Positions 1 through 8,979 of a DNA stretch of 64,000 nucleotides are shown here, piece after piece. The DNA lies in assembly GCA_024276675.1 (NCBI GenBank), contig JAJRWT010000060.1, positions 102,064 through 166,063 on the forward strand. The letters run 5' to 3'. Below the pieces are notes generated by a model. That model did not search any database, was not told where the DNA came from, and saw only the letters and a program-made list of their open reading frames with translations. Within the stretch, counting starts at the first letter, position 1, and the number at the start of each line of letters is the position of its first letter. Position numbers and translations under genes: made by a program. This stretch comes from Myxococcota bacterium (lineage in GTDB: Bacteria; Myxococcota_A; UBA796; JAFGLY01).

Positions 1-1307
1 AGGGTGGACCGCGCCCCGACGTGCCCGATGTCGTGCCGGATTTGAGCGAGTACTATCGCAAGATGGGCGTAAACATGGTCCGCCTGCCCGAGGGGAACCG
101 TGAAGATCTGTTCCTGGGGCGCATCTTTCCCGATGAAAGGGCCGATCCCATGGATCCACGCTCCTATGACTTCCAGGAAATCGACAAGTACGTAAAGGCC
201 GTGAAGGACATCGGAGCAGATCTCCTGTGGAGCGCCAGCTACCTGTTGGGCCAGAGTGGCCTTCCAAGAATGGAATTCATGCGTGGAAGAAGATCCATCG
301 TTCCCTATGACCGCATCGTCAGGAGAAGCGGAATATCAAAATGGACAACCGTCTGTGTCCAGGTGCTTCGCCATTTCAACGATGGTTGGGCAGGTGGGCA
401 CCAGTGGAACGTCAAGACCGTCGAGTTCATGAACGAGCCCTTCATGGGGCACACGTCACTGGTCTACAATCGAGCCAGTCCCACCAGGGTCTGGGAGCTT
501 TACGAGGCCTTCGCAAGAGCCATAAAGGCATATGATCCCAGTATCAAGGTCTTCGGCCCCTCACTCACCTCCATCGACATGAATTTCAACGGACTCGACC
601 TGCTGGAGAGCTTCCTGGACTACGTTGAACGCTACGATGTCCCCCTGGACTACTTCACCTGGCACGCCTACCTGAAGGAACCCTCCAACTTCATGGAATG
701 GGGGGAACGAGTGGGCGAGGCGCTTGATCGCCATGGCGGGAAACTGGCGAATGTTCGCGTTGCCAACACCGAATGGGACATCGCGGCTCCCGGCGCCTTC
801 CACGCGGCAAACAACGCCACCACCTTGATCTACTTCCAGGATTCGCCTCGCATGGACTACGCCATTCGCTACCGCGGTGATCCCCGCCACGACAGGATGG
901 ACAGCTCGAAGAACCTCTCCGTGTTCACCAACACCGGCGAACCCGAAATCGTCTACTACGCCTATCTCGCACTCGCCCACCAACGAGCCGAGACTCCCAT
1001 CCGCGTGGCAGCCGAAGGCAGCGACTCCTGGGCATTCGGCGTCCTGGCGGGAAAGGCCCCGGACGATTCTGCCGTCTCGGTGCTCATCAGCGACACCCAT
1101 TCCGCCTATGGGGGCTTCGATCTTTCCGTCACCAACCTTCCATGGGATGCCGATCGCGGCTACGTCGTCGAGGCCTACCTGGTGGACGGAAGGCGCCGTT
1201 TCGAAAAGGTCTGGGAAAAAACCGGCAAGGGGCAGGCACTGATTCTCCAGGAAACCCGCAACGCCCCGTATATCCTCTGGCTACGCATACGTCCTGCTTC
1301 GGGATAA
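1..1307 (+). CDS. GH39-like glycoside hydrolase, 5' truncated by window edge
   Basis: The reading frame is open from the first bases of the window; a GTG at 21 is the first in-window start, but the real start is probably upstream. The protein has a (beta/alpha)8 glycosidase look: an acid/base motif MNEP (Glu about residue 139 counted from 21), a WHAY segment (His about 215) and a candidate nucleophile in NTEWD (Glu about 251), followed by a beta-rich C-terminal part. This spacing fits clan GH-A, most like GH39 (beta-xylosidase/iduronidase type). Substrate cannot be read from sequence. The next gene starts 1 nt after the stop, so it heads or sits in an operon. A second GH39-like protein lies at 17.4-18.8 kb. 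Confidence 0.7.
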   Translation, partial: GGPRPDVPDVVPDLSEYYRKMGVNMVRLPEGNREDLFLGRIFPDERADPMDPRSYDFQEIDKYVKAVKDIGADLLWSASYLLGQSGLPRMEFMRGRRSIVPYDRIVRRSGISKWTTVCVQVLRHFNDGWAGGHQWNVKTVEFMNEPFMGHTSLVYNRASPTRVWELYEAFARAIKAYDPSIKVFGPSLTSIDMNFNGLDLLESFLDYVERYDVPLDYFTWHAYLKEPSNFMEWGERVGEALDRHGGKLANVRVANTEWDIAAPGAFHAANNATTLIYFQDSPRMDYAIRYRGDPRHDRMDSSKNLSVFTNTGEPEIVYYAYLALAHQRAETPIRVAAEGSDSWAFGVLAGKAPDDSAVSVLISDTHSAYGGFDLSVTNLPWDADRGYVVEAYLVDGRRRFEKVWEKTGKGQALILQETRNAPYILWLRIRPASG

Positions 1308-1308
1308 T

Positions 1309-2130
1309 ATGCCGCTCACGTTCCCATGGCAGGTGACTGCCGCTCCCGCGGCACAGGTGCCGCCCCCCCCCATCAACAGGCCAACGAGCATGACAGCAAA
1401 CCCTGAATGGATGCACAAAACCCTTCGTGCGCAGCTCGACCAGTGGACCAAGGTGGAAGAGCTATGGAAAACCTGCAAGAACCCGGCCATGAACGTGGTA
1501 ACGGTCTCGCGGCAGGCAGGAAGCGGAGGGAGGCTGGTGGCAGCCCGCGTGGCCCAGGAGCTGGACCTTCACTTCTACGACCGGGCAATCATTCAGCGCA
1601 TCGCGGAGATCTCCCAGACCACGCACCAGGTGGTAAAGTCAAGGGACGAAAAAGGTCCATCCATACTGGACCACTGGATCGACTCTCTCGTAAACCAACG
1701 CGGCCTGTGGCCTGGAAGCTACATCAAGAAGAACGTACTCGCCCACACCGACTACATCCGTCACCTGAAGTTCGTCCTGGCAGAGATCAACAATGGCAAT
1801 GGAGGCGTGGTGCTGGGACGAGGCGCCAACTTCTTTCTTCCATCGCAAAGATGCCTTCGGGTGCGCATCGTGGCCCCGGAAGAGCAGAGAGTGGCGGGTC
1901 TGGCCAGGGTGCTGGACACCGACCAGAGCCACGCCAGGCGAATGGTGAGGGAAAAAGCGGCGGCCAGGCGTTCTTTTGTCAAGCAGGCCTTTGGCAGGGA
2001 GTTGGATGACCCCACCGCCTATGACATGGTGCTGAACATGGACTGCCTGGGTCTGGAAGACGCGGTCGCCGCCATCCTGCACACCTGGCAAAAGCTCAGG
2101 AACCGACAGGGTTCGCCAGGCACGGCATGA
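1309..2130 (+). CDS. Cytidylate kinase-like P-loop protein
   Basis: The conserved part begins at about residue 62 with VVTVSRQAGSGGRLVAARVA, the P-loop-like start typical of the cytidylate kinase-like family (AAK6/PF13189-type), followed by FYDRAIIQRIAE and a basic lid region (ARRMVREKAAARRSFVKQAF). Such proteins are predicted nucleotide kinases; many of this subfamily have no proven substrate. The first in-frame ATG (1309) adds a proline-rich stretch; an internal ATG at 1390 is an equally plausible start. Its last codons overlap the next gene by 4 nt (ATGA), suggesting translational coupling. Confidence 0.75.
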   Translation: MPLTFPWQVTAAPAAQVPPPPINRPTSMTANPEWMHKTLRAQLDQWTKVEELWKTCKNPAMNVVTVSRQAGSGGRLVAARVAQELDLHFYDRAIIQRIAEISQTTHQVVKSRDEKGPSILDHWIDSLVNQRGLWPGSYIKKNVLAHTDYIRHLKFVLAEINNGNGGVVLGRGANFFLPSQRCLRVRIVAPEEQRVAGLARVLDTDQSHARRMVREKAAARRSFVKQAFGRELDDPTAYDMVLNMDCLGLEDAVAAILHTWQKLRNRQGSPGTA

Positions 2131-2852
2131 CGGCACCAACGTTCCGTATCGCATCGCCAACCCCCACAGCCTGCGACACACTGATCTTCGATCTGGACGG
2201 CACCCTCATCGACAGTGCGCCAGACATCCGCTCCAGCCTGAACGCTGCACTGGCGGAGCAGGACCTGGAACCGGCCTCCATGACGGACGTACGCCGCTGG
2301 ATGGGAGACGGCGCGGCAGTCCTCGTGGAACGAGCATTGAACGCCAGGAGATGGGTGCCTGGCGGAGCAGGGCGTTCCCATTTGGGGAAACGTGTTCTCC
2401 AACGGTTCCTGGACATCTACGAAGCCTCGCCCGCCTCCGCCACCAGGCTCTTTCCCCACGTGATGGAGACCCTCACCAGCCTCGCCAAGATGGGAATCAA
2501 GCAGGGAATCTGTACCAACAAGCCACTGAATCACAGCCTCAAGGTAGTGAAGGCAATGGGCATGGATCGTTTCTTCGGATGCGTGGTGGCGGGTGACTCC
2601 ACTCCACGATCCAAACCCCATCCCCTTCCCCTGCTCTTGTGCCTGGAACAGTTGGGGAGCAGCCCTGTAAGCAGCATCATGGTGGGCGATTCTCCCATCG
2701 ACCTGGCCACTGCTAGAAGCGCCGGTATGCCATCCATACTGGTCACCTGGGGCTACAGCAAGGTTCCAGTGGAAACCCTGGGCGCCCACCTGGTTTTGAA
2801 CGACTTCCGCGACCTACCGGCAATACTCCGGGCTCCGCCGTGGAACGCGTAG
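2127..2852 (+). CDS. gph: HAD-family phosphatase, phosphoglycolate phosphatase-like
   Basis: All four HAD motifs are visible: motif I FDLDGTLIDS near residue 21, motif II CTNKP, the motif III Lys in SKPHP, and motif IV MVGDSPIDLATA. The cap follows motif I directly, as in subfamily IA. Length (241 aa) fits Gph, which hydrolyses 2-phosphoglycolate made during DNA repair or oxygenation, but the subfamily is broad and the substrate is an inference. The gene overlaps the upstream kinase-like gene by 4 nt and converges with the minus-strand membrane protein gene that ends at 2931. Confidence 0.75.
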   Translation: MTAPTFRIASPTPTACDTLIFDLDGTLIDSAPDIRSSLNAALAEQDLEPASMTDVRRWMGDGAAVLVERALNARRWVPGGAGRSHLGKRVLQRFLDIYEASPASATRLFPHVMETLTSLAKMGIKQGICTNKPLNHSLKVVKAMGMDRFFGCVVAGDSTPRSKPHPLPLLLCLEQLGSSPVSSIMVGDSPIDLATARSAGMPSILVTWGYSKVPVETLGAHLVLNDFRDLPAILRAPPWNA

Positions 2853-2930
2853 CCACAGCCCTGTAGTCCACTGCCCATGGCCAATGCCATCCTGCCCACC
2901 TGCCACTTGCCTGCAAGACCCCTGCACACT

Positions 2931-4724
2931 CTATGGTCCGGAGGGGCACTGGCCCATGTCGTCCCGGGTTCCCTGGCCACGACTACGGTAGGTGACATCC
3001 GGCCAGGGCTCCGGACCATCCAGGTCCACCAGTGCCAGCGAACCCTCTTGGCGCAATACAAGCCCCGCAGCCTCCAGGTCGGCCAGGACCCGGTCCACCG
3101 GCTGCTCTCGGAGCATGGCTGGTCGGGAGTGCAGCATGAGCCAGCGATATCCCACCTCCAGGGCAGCCTCACGGAGCTGTGGCAGGCTCCAGCAGCCCTT
3201 GGCGACCAAGCCGAATATCGCGGGGTCTCCGGCGTTCATGGGCGAGTTTGCAACAGGGCGATGGTGCTGGGTCTGGTAGTAGAGGGGCCAGTCACCTTGC
3301 CTGATGGGAAAACTCAGGATGGCACCGGCGGGCAGGTTCTGCAGCAACCTGGCCACGGGCTCGTCGGGCATGCTCTCCAACTTCCACACGGACCTGCCCG
3401 GAGTCACAAGCAGAGACTCCGCCAGCATCACGGCACCCGCCAGGGCGGCCAGGGCTGGCCTGACATCCGCCAGGGTGCGGGCGGCCAGTGCCGCCAGCCC
3501 CACCTGCACAACCACCGAAAAACGCCACAGCTCGATGAGCATGGAAAAGGGCGGTAGTTGATCCAGGAAGACGTATGGAAGCGGCACATGGCGCCCGTGG
3601 ACCAGCATGGCCCCGCTGGTGACACGAAGTACGGGGCCCAAGGAAAGCGCGAGACCCGACAGCACCAGCCACCACAGCACCCTGTCCAGGGCATCGGAGC
3701 GACGGATCCTGAAACAGGCCAGCAGCAACAACATCCACCCGGTCCCCCAAGCGTTGACGAAGGCCGTGCTGCCGCCTCGGGGATCGGGTACCTGCTGGAC
3801 ACCCGGTGCAAAGAAGCCAGAAAAAAAGGCAGCCCCCTCCAGCAGTCTCATGCGATGGACGGTTTCCGCACCCTTTTCCACAACGGAGCTGTCATGGGTC
3901 AGCAGCAGGCCCGAATAGCCCAGCACCGGCACAGATATGAGAGCCGCCAGGGCCATCATGGGCCACAAAGATCGTAGAACACGGCGCCAAGCCAGTTCAT
4001 GCCCGCCATTTTCCCGAAGCCCAAGTAATGCCATCGACAGGGCCACTGCCATGGCAGAAACGCCCACGTAGATGTTGGCCACGAGGGCAAGTCCCAGGAG
4101 AACACCGGCCACAAGGCTGTGTGTACGACGGTTGTTTCGGGTGGACCGCAACGCTGCCCAACCGGCCAGGGGGATCAGGTAGAACTGCCCCACATCGATG
4201 TTTCCGTTCTGGGTGGTACAAAGCAGCACACACGAAAACGCCAGGGCAGGGATCAGGGCCAGCGCTGGCAGCCGACGCCCCCACAGCGTACGGATGAGCA
4301 GGTACATGGCGCCTGCCGCCAGGCCAACATGAGCCACCTGGATGATATTGAACAGCACCAGGGGCCCCAACCGGGTGGTCAGGGGAGCCAGCAACACCGC
4401 TTCCAACGGATCCGCGGGAAACAGCACAGCCCCCGAAGGGAAGAGCACCATGCTGGTGTGTATTCCCAGCCCAGCACCGTGAGCCAGGCTCCAAGCGGTG
4501 TGCCACAGGGTCCAGACCAGGCCCAGAGAGTCGGCCGAGGTGGAACCCCATATTTGACCGCCAGGATTTGTGAGGAGTTCCGGCAGTAACAGCAACACGA
4601 ACCCACAGGTGCCGAAGCCGACCCACAGAGGCTCGAAAGGGCTATATTTCCCGGCGGTGCTCGATGGCTCGCGCCAGGCTGGCCTGGTCGGCATATTCGA
4701 TCTCTGTTCCAACGGGAATGCCAT
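2931..4724 (-). CDS. Large polytopic membrane protein, GT-C-like
   Basis: About 597 aa with roughly ten hydrophobic segments spread from residue 35 to 480, then a soluble C-terminal tail. The early loop after TM1 has acidic residues (TSADSLGLVW) and the overall layout resembles GT-C lipid-linked glycosyltransferases or uncharacterised YfhO-like proteins; no diagnostic motif identifies a substrate. The start is uncertain: the longest reading overlaps recR by 83 bp, and an internal ATG at 4694 also overlaps it. The downstream position in the dnaX-ebfC-recR run suggests cotranscription without a functional link. Confidence 0.6.
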   Translation of the reverse strand: MAFPLEQRSNMPTRPAWREPSSTAGKYSPFEPLWVGFGTCGFVLLLLPELLTNPGGQIWGSTSADSLGLVWTLWHTAWSLAHGAGLGIHTSMVLFPSGAVLFPADPLEAVLLAPLTTRLGPLVLFNIIQVAHVGLAAGAMYLLIRTLWGRRLPALALIPALAFSCVLLCTTQNGNIDVGQFYLIPLAGWAALRSTRNNRRTHSLVAGVLLGLALVANIYVGVSAMAVALSMALLGLRENGGHELAWRRVLRSLWPMMALAALISVPVLGYSGLLLTHDSSVVEKGAETVHRMRLLEGAAFFSGFFAPGVQQVPDPRGGSTAFVNAWGTGWMLLLLACFRIRRSDALDRVLWWLVLSGLALSLGPVLRVTSGAMLVHGRHVPLPYVFLDQLPPFSMLIELWRFSVVVQVGLAALAARTLADVRPALAALAGAVMLAESLLVTPGRSVWKLESMPDEPVARLLQNLPAGAILSFPIRQGDWPLYYQTQHHRPVANSPMNAGDPAIFGLVAKGCWSLPQLREAALEVGYRWLMLHSRPAMLREQPVDRVLADLEAAGLVLRQEGSLALVDLDGPEPWPDVTYRSRGQGTRDDMGQCPSGP

Positions 4725-5280
4725 GCGCCAACCTGGTGACGCGAACTCCCAAGGGGCGTAGCAGCCTGGCCAGGTACAAAGCGGTGGTGTCGCCTTCCAC
4801 GTCGGGGTCGGTGGCCAGGATCACTTCTTCCAGGGATTCGGGCTCCAGGCGTTTCAGCAGTTGCTCCACCCTCAGATCCGCTGGACCCACGCCGTCGAGA
4901 GGGCTGATGGCTCCATGGAGGACGTGGTACCGCCCCTTGAATACCCCCCCTTTTTCTATGTTGACTATGTCCTGGGGCTGCTCCACCACGCATACCATGC
5001 CGTTTCTGCGGTTGGAATCACTGCACAGCGTGCAAGGAGAGCCGCTAACCATGTTGCAGCAGATCTCACATTCCACTATGCCCTTCTTCAGTTCCATCAT
5101 GGCGTCGGCCAGCTCACAAACCAGATCATCGGGTGCCCGCAGCAGCCAGAACGCCAGTCTTGTGGCGGTGCGTTCTCCAATCCCCGGGAGCCTGGAAAGC
5201 TGTATGACGCAACGGCGCAATGGGTCCACGGGTTTTCCTGCGTTGGTCTGGATTTCTATTTTGCCCGGGTCGACCTGCAA
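4642..5280 (-). CDS. recR: Recombination mediator protein RecR
   Basis: RecR works with RecF and RecO to load RecA at single-strand gaps. The 212-aa protein has the N-terminal helix-hairpin-helix (SRLPGIGERTATRLAFWLL), a four-Cys zinc finger (CEICCN...CTLC), and a Toprim domain with ILATDPDVEGDTTA, then the C-terminal Walker-B-like segment. N-terminal residues about 1-16 look like an extension; the RecR core begins near PVDPLRRCVIQLS. It lies directly downstream of ebfC and dnaX, the common bacterial dnaX-ybaB-recR order, which adds to the confidence. Confidence 0.95.
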   Translation of the reverse strand: MQVDPGKIEIQTNAGKPVDPLRRCVIQLSRLPGIGERTATRLAFWLLRAPDDLVCELADAMMELKKGIVECEICCNMVSGSPCTLCSDSNRRNGMVCVVEQPQDIVNIEKGGVFKGRYHVLHGAISPLDGVGPADLRVEQLLKRLEPESLEEVILATDPDVEGDTTALYLARLLRPLGVRVTRLAHGIPVGTEIEYADQASLARAIEHRREI

Positions 5281-5316
5281 GACGAGCCACGGGACCCGCT
5301 CCGGAAAAGTTCGGAT

Positions 5317-5634
5317 TCAGAACATCCCAGGAGGAATGGGAAGGCCTTCGGCGAAGCCTCCGATCTTCTTGGTGAGTTCCTCGGTGAGACGGCGAACGGC
5401 CTCGTTCACCGCAGCAACCACCAAGTCCTCCAGCAGCTCCCGGTCGTCCATGGCCTGCTGGGCGATATGGACTTCCAGGACCTTGTGGTTCCCGTTCATC
5501 ACTACGGAAACCATGTCTCCGCCTGCCTTTCCTTCCACCTGGATCTGGCTGGCGTTTTCCTTGATGTCTTGAACTCCGGCCATCAACTTGTCCAGCATGG
5601 AGGTCATCTGTGAAAAATCGAATGATTCAGTCAT
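5317..5634 (-). CDS. ebfC: YbaB/EbfC family nucleoid-associated protein
   Basis: A 105-aa protein of the YbaB/EbfC family, which forms small dimers that bind DNA and is almost always encoded between dnaX and recR. Visible family features are the N-terminal amphipathic helix (MTSMLDKLMAGVQDIKENA), the central beta-hairpin with VSVVMNGNHKVLEVHI, and the C-terminal helix with LVVAAVNEAVRRLTEEL ending in a proline-rich tail. The start codon overlaps the dnaX stop (ATGA at 5631-5634), so the two are probably translationally coupled. Confidence 0.93.
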   Translation of the reverse strand: MTESFDFSQMTSMLDKLMAGVQDIKENASQIQVEGKAGGDMVSVVMNGNHKVLEVHIAQQAMDDRELLEDLVVAAVNEAVRRLTEELTKKIGGFAEGLPIPPGMF

Positions 5635-7571
5635 ATGGAGGCTCCATCGTTTTGGCGCGAGGCTACCACGCCTGTGATCCTGGCACCCAGTAGCTGGCTC
5701 AGTTGGCGCACCAGCGGATTGGCTTCGGCTTCTTGTCGAACCTTTCGTACATACTCCGCCATTCTACGCTTTCTGGCTTCTTCCCTGGTTTCCTGGTCCG
5801 GGGCATCCGGATCTCTAAGTCTGGCCTCAAGCCTGGAAACCCTGGGGAAGAAAAGGCTTATGGAGGCCAACAGTCCGGGTTCCGAGAGCTGTTTTTCGCC
5901 CAGTGCCAGGTGAAAGCTGGACGGGAAGACGAGGGTCATCCGGGATCCCATCAGGCCTCCGAAGGCACTGTGATCGGTGATGATGCCCCAATTTGCCGAT
6001 TCGTTCTCCAGGTGGTCCAACCACCGCCCGAATGCTTCGGCCTGGCTACGTTCAATGCCAACGCTGGAGACCTTCTGCTCGCCGGCATCCCCGGAACCAG
6101 CTATGGTAGATGGCCCACCTGGCATGGGCCCCGGGGAAGACGATGCCTCGCCTGGAGAAACTGTTGTGGTCTTCGAGGAGCCTTGTTGGGAAGACACAGC
6201 CTTGGCGTTCCCCTGGCCGACAGCAGTGGGCGGGGCAGCCTGCCGTTGCTGCGACGGTGATCGAGAGCGTGGGTTCTGTGGAGAAGAGGATGGAACATCC
6301 GGAGATCCTGGCTTTCCCCCGATTCCGGCACTCGCCCTGAAACGGTTTCCCGCGGGGCCTGCTCTTCCGTTCCCAGGGGGCGATCCCCCCGGCGACCGGA
6401 GCGGAGTCGAAGACGGGCCACGAGTACGTAGCCGGCGATCCAGGTCCTCTACTCGCCTGATGAGTTGTTCGATACCCACAACGGGCCTGGTGGAGGCCAA
6501 CCTTGCCACGGCCATCTCCAGAACGAGCCGGGGACGGGAAGATCGCGCCACGCTGTCGTGGATCTCCAGCAGGGCATCGAACCAGCGGGTGAAAACCTCC
6601 ACAGGAACGCCCTTCACCAGGGAGGCGAGACGTTGCAGTTCGTCGTCCGAAACATCGAGAAAGCGCTGGGGCTCAGCGGACAAGGCCACCAGGGCCGCGT
6701 TGCGGAGCAGCTCCAGCAATTCAGAGGTGTAACGAGAAAGGTCGTAACCGCAGTCGTGGACCGCGGCGATGGCATCGAGGCACTTGGCGGGCTCTCCGCG
6801 TACCAGGCCTTCCAACATCTGGTACAGCAGCGAACGATCCACGAGCCCCAGGAGTTCCACGACCTGCTCATCGGAGCAGGCCAGGCCACCGAAGGAGATC
6901 ACCTGGTCCAGGAGACTCTCGGAATCCCGCATGGAACCTTCGCCGGCCCGGGCCACGAGACGCAGGGCGTTGTCACTCAAGGTGATTCCCTCTGATTCAC
7001 ATATGGAACGTAGGCGTTGCACCACAACGTTGCCCGGGATGCGCCGAAAATCGAAACGCTGGACCCTGGAGAGGATGGTCTCCGGGATCTTTCGTACCTC
7101 GGTGGTGGCGAAGACGAAGACCACGTGGGGAGGGGGTTCCTCGAGGGTCTTCAAGAGCGCATTGAAGGCCTCGCGGGTGAGCATGTGGACTTCGTCGATG
7201 ATGTAGATGCGATACCGCCCCTGCCCGGGGAGGTAGCGCACCCCTTCACGCAGCTCCCGCACGTCGTCAACGGAGTTGTTGCTGGCGCCGTCGATCTCCA
7301 TCACATCAGGCGCAGAACCGGCAAGTATTGCCTTGCAGATGTCACACTTGCCGCATGGCTGCTCGGTTGGTCCTTCAGCGCAGTTCAAGGCCCTGGCCAG
7401 GATGCGAGCGACAGTGGTCTTGCCCACTCCCCTGGGGCCGGTAAACAGGTACGCATGGTGGATACGGTCCATACGGATAGCGTTGCGCAGCGTGCGCGTC
7501 ACGTGTTTCTGGCCTGCTACCTGATCAAACGTGAGAGGCCGCCATTTTCGGGCTATTGCCAGGTACGACAT
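5631..7571 (-). CDS. dnaX: DNA polymerase III subunits gamma/tau
   Basis: Clamp-loader ATPase of the replisome, 646 aa. Walker A GPRGVGKTT lies at residues 45-53, four zinc-binding Cys at 64, 73, 76 and 79, and the Walker B/sensor segment IIDEVHMLTREAFNALLKTL near 123-145. The AAA+ and collar domains are followed by a Pro/Ser/Gly-rich linker (about 390-505) and a C-terminal domain consistent with the tau-specific region. I saw no obvious A-rich slippery heptamer that would yield a gamma form. The gene begins the dnaX-ebfC-recR run and lies just downstream of the SRP RNA gene. Confidence 0.95.
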   Translation of the reverse strand: MSYLAIARKWRPLTFDQVAGQKHVTRTLRNAIRMDRIHHAYLFTGPRGVGKTTVARILARALNCAEGPTEQPCGKCDICKAILAGSAPDVMEIDGASNNSVDDVRELREGVRYLPGQGRYRIYIIDEVHMLTREAFNALLKTLEEPPPHVVFVFATTEVRKIPETILSRVQRFDFRRIPGNVVVQRLRSICESEGITLSDNALRLVARAGEGSMRDSESLLDQVISFGGLACSDEQVVELLGLVDRSLLYQMLEGLVRGEPAKCLDAIAAVHDCGYDLSRYTSELLELLRNAALVALSAEPQRFLDVSDDELQRLASLVKGVPVEVFTRWFDALLEIHDSVARSSRPRLVLEMAVARLASTRPVVGIEQLIRRVEDLDRRLRTRGPSSTPLRSPGGSPPGNGRAGPAGNRFRASAGIGGKPGSPDVPSSSPQNPRSRSPSQQRQAAPPTAVGQGNAKAVSSQQGSSKTTTVSPGEASSSPGPMPGGPSTIAGSGDAGEQKVSSVGIERSQAEAFGRWLDHLENESANWGIITDHSAFGGLMGSRMTLVFPSSFHLALGEKQLSEPGLLASISLFFPRVSRLEARLRDPDAPDQETREEARKRRMAEYVRKVRQEAEANPLVRQLSQLLGARITGVVASRQNDGASI

Positions 7572-7724
7572 TCTTGGGGCTCCCTGTGATGGGATTTCCG
7601 AAAAAACCTGCGCTCATCGCCGGAGCAGGTCCTGTGTTCGGGCGATGTTCCATCCCACCTGGCTGCCTTGAGAGCCGGAGCCAGGATCGCGCATGGTCCT
7701 GGCCGGCTGCTGTTCCATTATTGG

Positions 7725-7859
7725 CAGGTCGTGGCCGTCGGAGATGACCGGACTACCCATTGCGCCTGAAACTACCGCTACCGTTGCTTCCTTCCGGACC
7801 TGGCGGGGTTCACGGGCTTCAGGCCAACGGGGCCCGGCCATCACCGCCGACCACGACCC
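7725..7859 (-). ncRNA. ffs: Signal recognition particle RNA, small bacterial type
   Basis: On the minus strand the apical SRP motif is present: a CCAGGTCCGGAAGGAAGCA segment near 7786-7804, matching the conserved Ffh-binding loop of 4.5S RNA. The two ends pair: GGTCGTGG at the 5' end (about 7858-7851) matches CCACGACC at the 3' end (7734-7727), and pairing continues with G-U pairs through the next 14 or so bases, giving one long hairpin about 133 nt in length. The exact ends are inferred from the pairing. The gene sits between tRNA-Ser(GGA) and dnaX. Confidence 0.9.
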
Positions 7860-7864
7860 ACACA

Positions 7865-7957
7865 TGGCGGAGAGAGCGGGATTCGAACCCGCGGTAGGGC
7901 TACAAACCCTACACGCGATTTCCAGTCGCGCACCTTCGGCCTCTCGGTCACCTCTCC
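7865..7957 (-). tRNA. tRNA-Ser (anticodon GGA)
   Basis: A class II tRNA: acceptor stem GGAGAGG pairs with the 3' side before discriminator G, the anticodon loop CTGGAAA carries GGA, a long variable arm follows (TAGGGTTTGTAGCCCTA), and the T loop is GGTTCGAATCC. The CCA end is encoded (7865-7867). It reads UCC and UCU Ser codons. A second tRNA-Ser lies 28 bp upstream on the same strand. Confidence 0.96.
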
Positions 7958-7982
7958 GTAGATGTGAAGGTTGGGCGGACGA

Positions 7983-8072
<90 letters not shown>

Positions 8073-8082
8073 TCGGTCGCTC

Positions 8083-8550
8083 CTATCGGTTCCCGGCGCG
8101 CAACGAAGCGAAAAACTCGGTGAGCAATCCCGCCGACCTCTTGGCCCCGATGCCCCCGGTGACCGCAAATTGGTGATTCAAGGCAGGATTACTGGAAAGG
8201 TCGCCTGCGGTACCCAGGAAACCACCCTTGGGATCGGCAGCCCCGAAGACGCATCGCTCCATTCGCGAAAGCAGGATTGCCCCGGCGCACATGGCGCATG
8301 GCTCCAGGGTGGCGTAGATGGTACATCCGTCCAGGCGCCAGCTTCCAAGCAGGGCAGCCGCTTCCCTGATGGCCAACAGCTCGGCATGGGCCGTGGGATC
8401 CTGAAGACGCTCACGAAGATTGTGGGCCCTGGAGAGAATCCTCGTTCCACGGACGATCACCGCGCCCACGGGTACTTCCCCCTGCACGGCAGCCAAGTGG
8501 GCCATTCCAAGCGCCACCTCCATGAACTCACTGTCATTCCCTGAATCCAT
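8083..8550 (-). CDS. tadA: tRNA adenosine(34) deaminase TadA
   Basis: Zinc-dependent deaminase that converts the wobble A34 of tRNA-Arg(ACG) to inosine. The 155-aa protein has the zinc and proton-transfer motif HAE (His55, Glu57) and the second zinc motif PCAMC (Cys85, Cys88), with the DPTAHAE and LEPCAMCAGA contexts typical of TadA rather than of free-nucleoside deaminases. The gene lies directly upstream of the two tRNA-Ser genes, and its promoter must lie in the 8551-8720 gap, divergent from the small-RNA promoter at 8723. Confidence 0.93.
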   Translation of the reverse strand: MDSGNDSEFMEVALGMAHLAAVQGEVPVGAVIVRGTRILSRAHNLRERLQDPTAHAELLAIREAAALLGSWRLDGCTIYATLEPCAMCAGAILLSRMERCVFGAADPKGGFLGTAGDLSSNPALNHQFAVTGGIGAKRSAGLLTEFFASLRAGNR

Positions 8551-8722
8551 CGACTCGCCCGATCAAAGAACATCTCCGGCACCAGACCGGAGCCGCTCTC
8601 TAATAAACCACCCCCACTCCCATGTCAACGGGCTGGAGGGGACGAAAAAAAGGTTACGGGTCCCAGGACAAGACGGGAACCATGCCGCATCCTGAAGACA
8701 ATGACAATGGCAACGGTCCCTC

Positions 8723-8751
8723 TTGACACAGGCTGGGATGGGCACTATCTA
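8723..8751 (+). promoter_or_regulatory. Strong sigma70-type promoter for the 8.76-kb RNA
   Basis: The -35 box TTGACA (8723-8728) is a perfect consensus, the spacer is exactly 17 nt, and the -10 box is TATCTA (8746-8751). Transcription would begin near 8757-8758. It is the most consensus-like promoter I found in the window, and it immediately precedes the structured RNA candidate. Confidence 0.65.
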
Positions 8752-8757
8752 TTGGTA

Positions 8758-8863
8758 GTATAGCGGGTGAAACCCGCCAGGATTCTGGCCGGGACCTCCT
8801 ACACGATGACCGAGCCAGTCCCCCCCAAGCTCGGCATACTAGGAGGCCCGGCCGTTCTTTTTT
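8758..8863 (+). ncRNA. Candidate structured small RNA or leader with intrinsic terminator
   Basis: From the predicted start site there is a perfect hairpin (GCGGGT, GAA loop, ACCCGC; 8763-8777). A long outer stem follows, GGCCGGG-A-CCTCCTA (8787-8801) pairing with TAGGAGG-CCCGGCC (8840-8853), with an inner CCGAGC/GCTCGG hairpin (8810-8815 and 8829-8834). It ends in GTTCTTTTTT (8854-8863). This is a classical Rho-independent end, so the product would be about 106 nt. I could not match it to a known RNA family or riboswitch. It may be a free sRNA or an attenuating leader for the fmdB-like gene that starts at 8980. The rest of the 8551-8979 gap holds no gene that I can support. Confidence 0.55.
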
Positions 8864-8979
8864 GAATGGAAACGGGGATCCCACGAGGTCGTCACCGGAA
8901 GAGCCCCGGGCTGTAACAGAAGCGGCTTGAGAGGACTCTATGGCGGTAAAGACGAGGAGAATACAAGGAGAAGAGCACC

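Noticed and set aside
341..1242. Open frames on both strands within the first glycosidase gene
   Set aside because: They are shadows of the GH39-like frame with unnatural composition and no ribosome sites.
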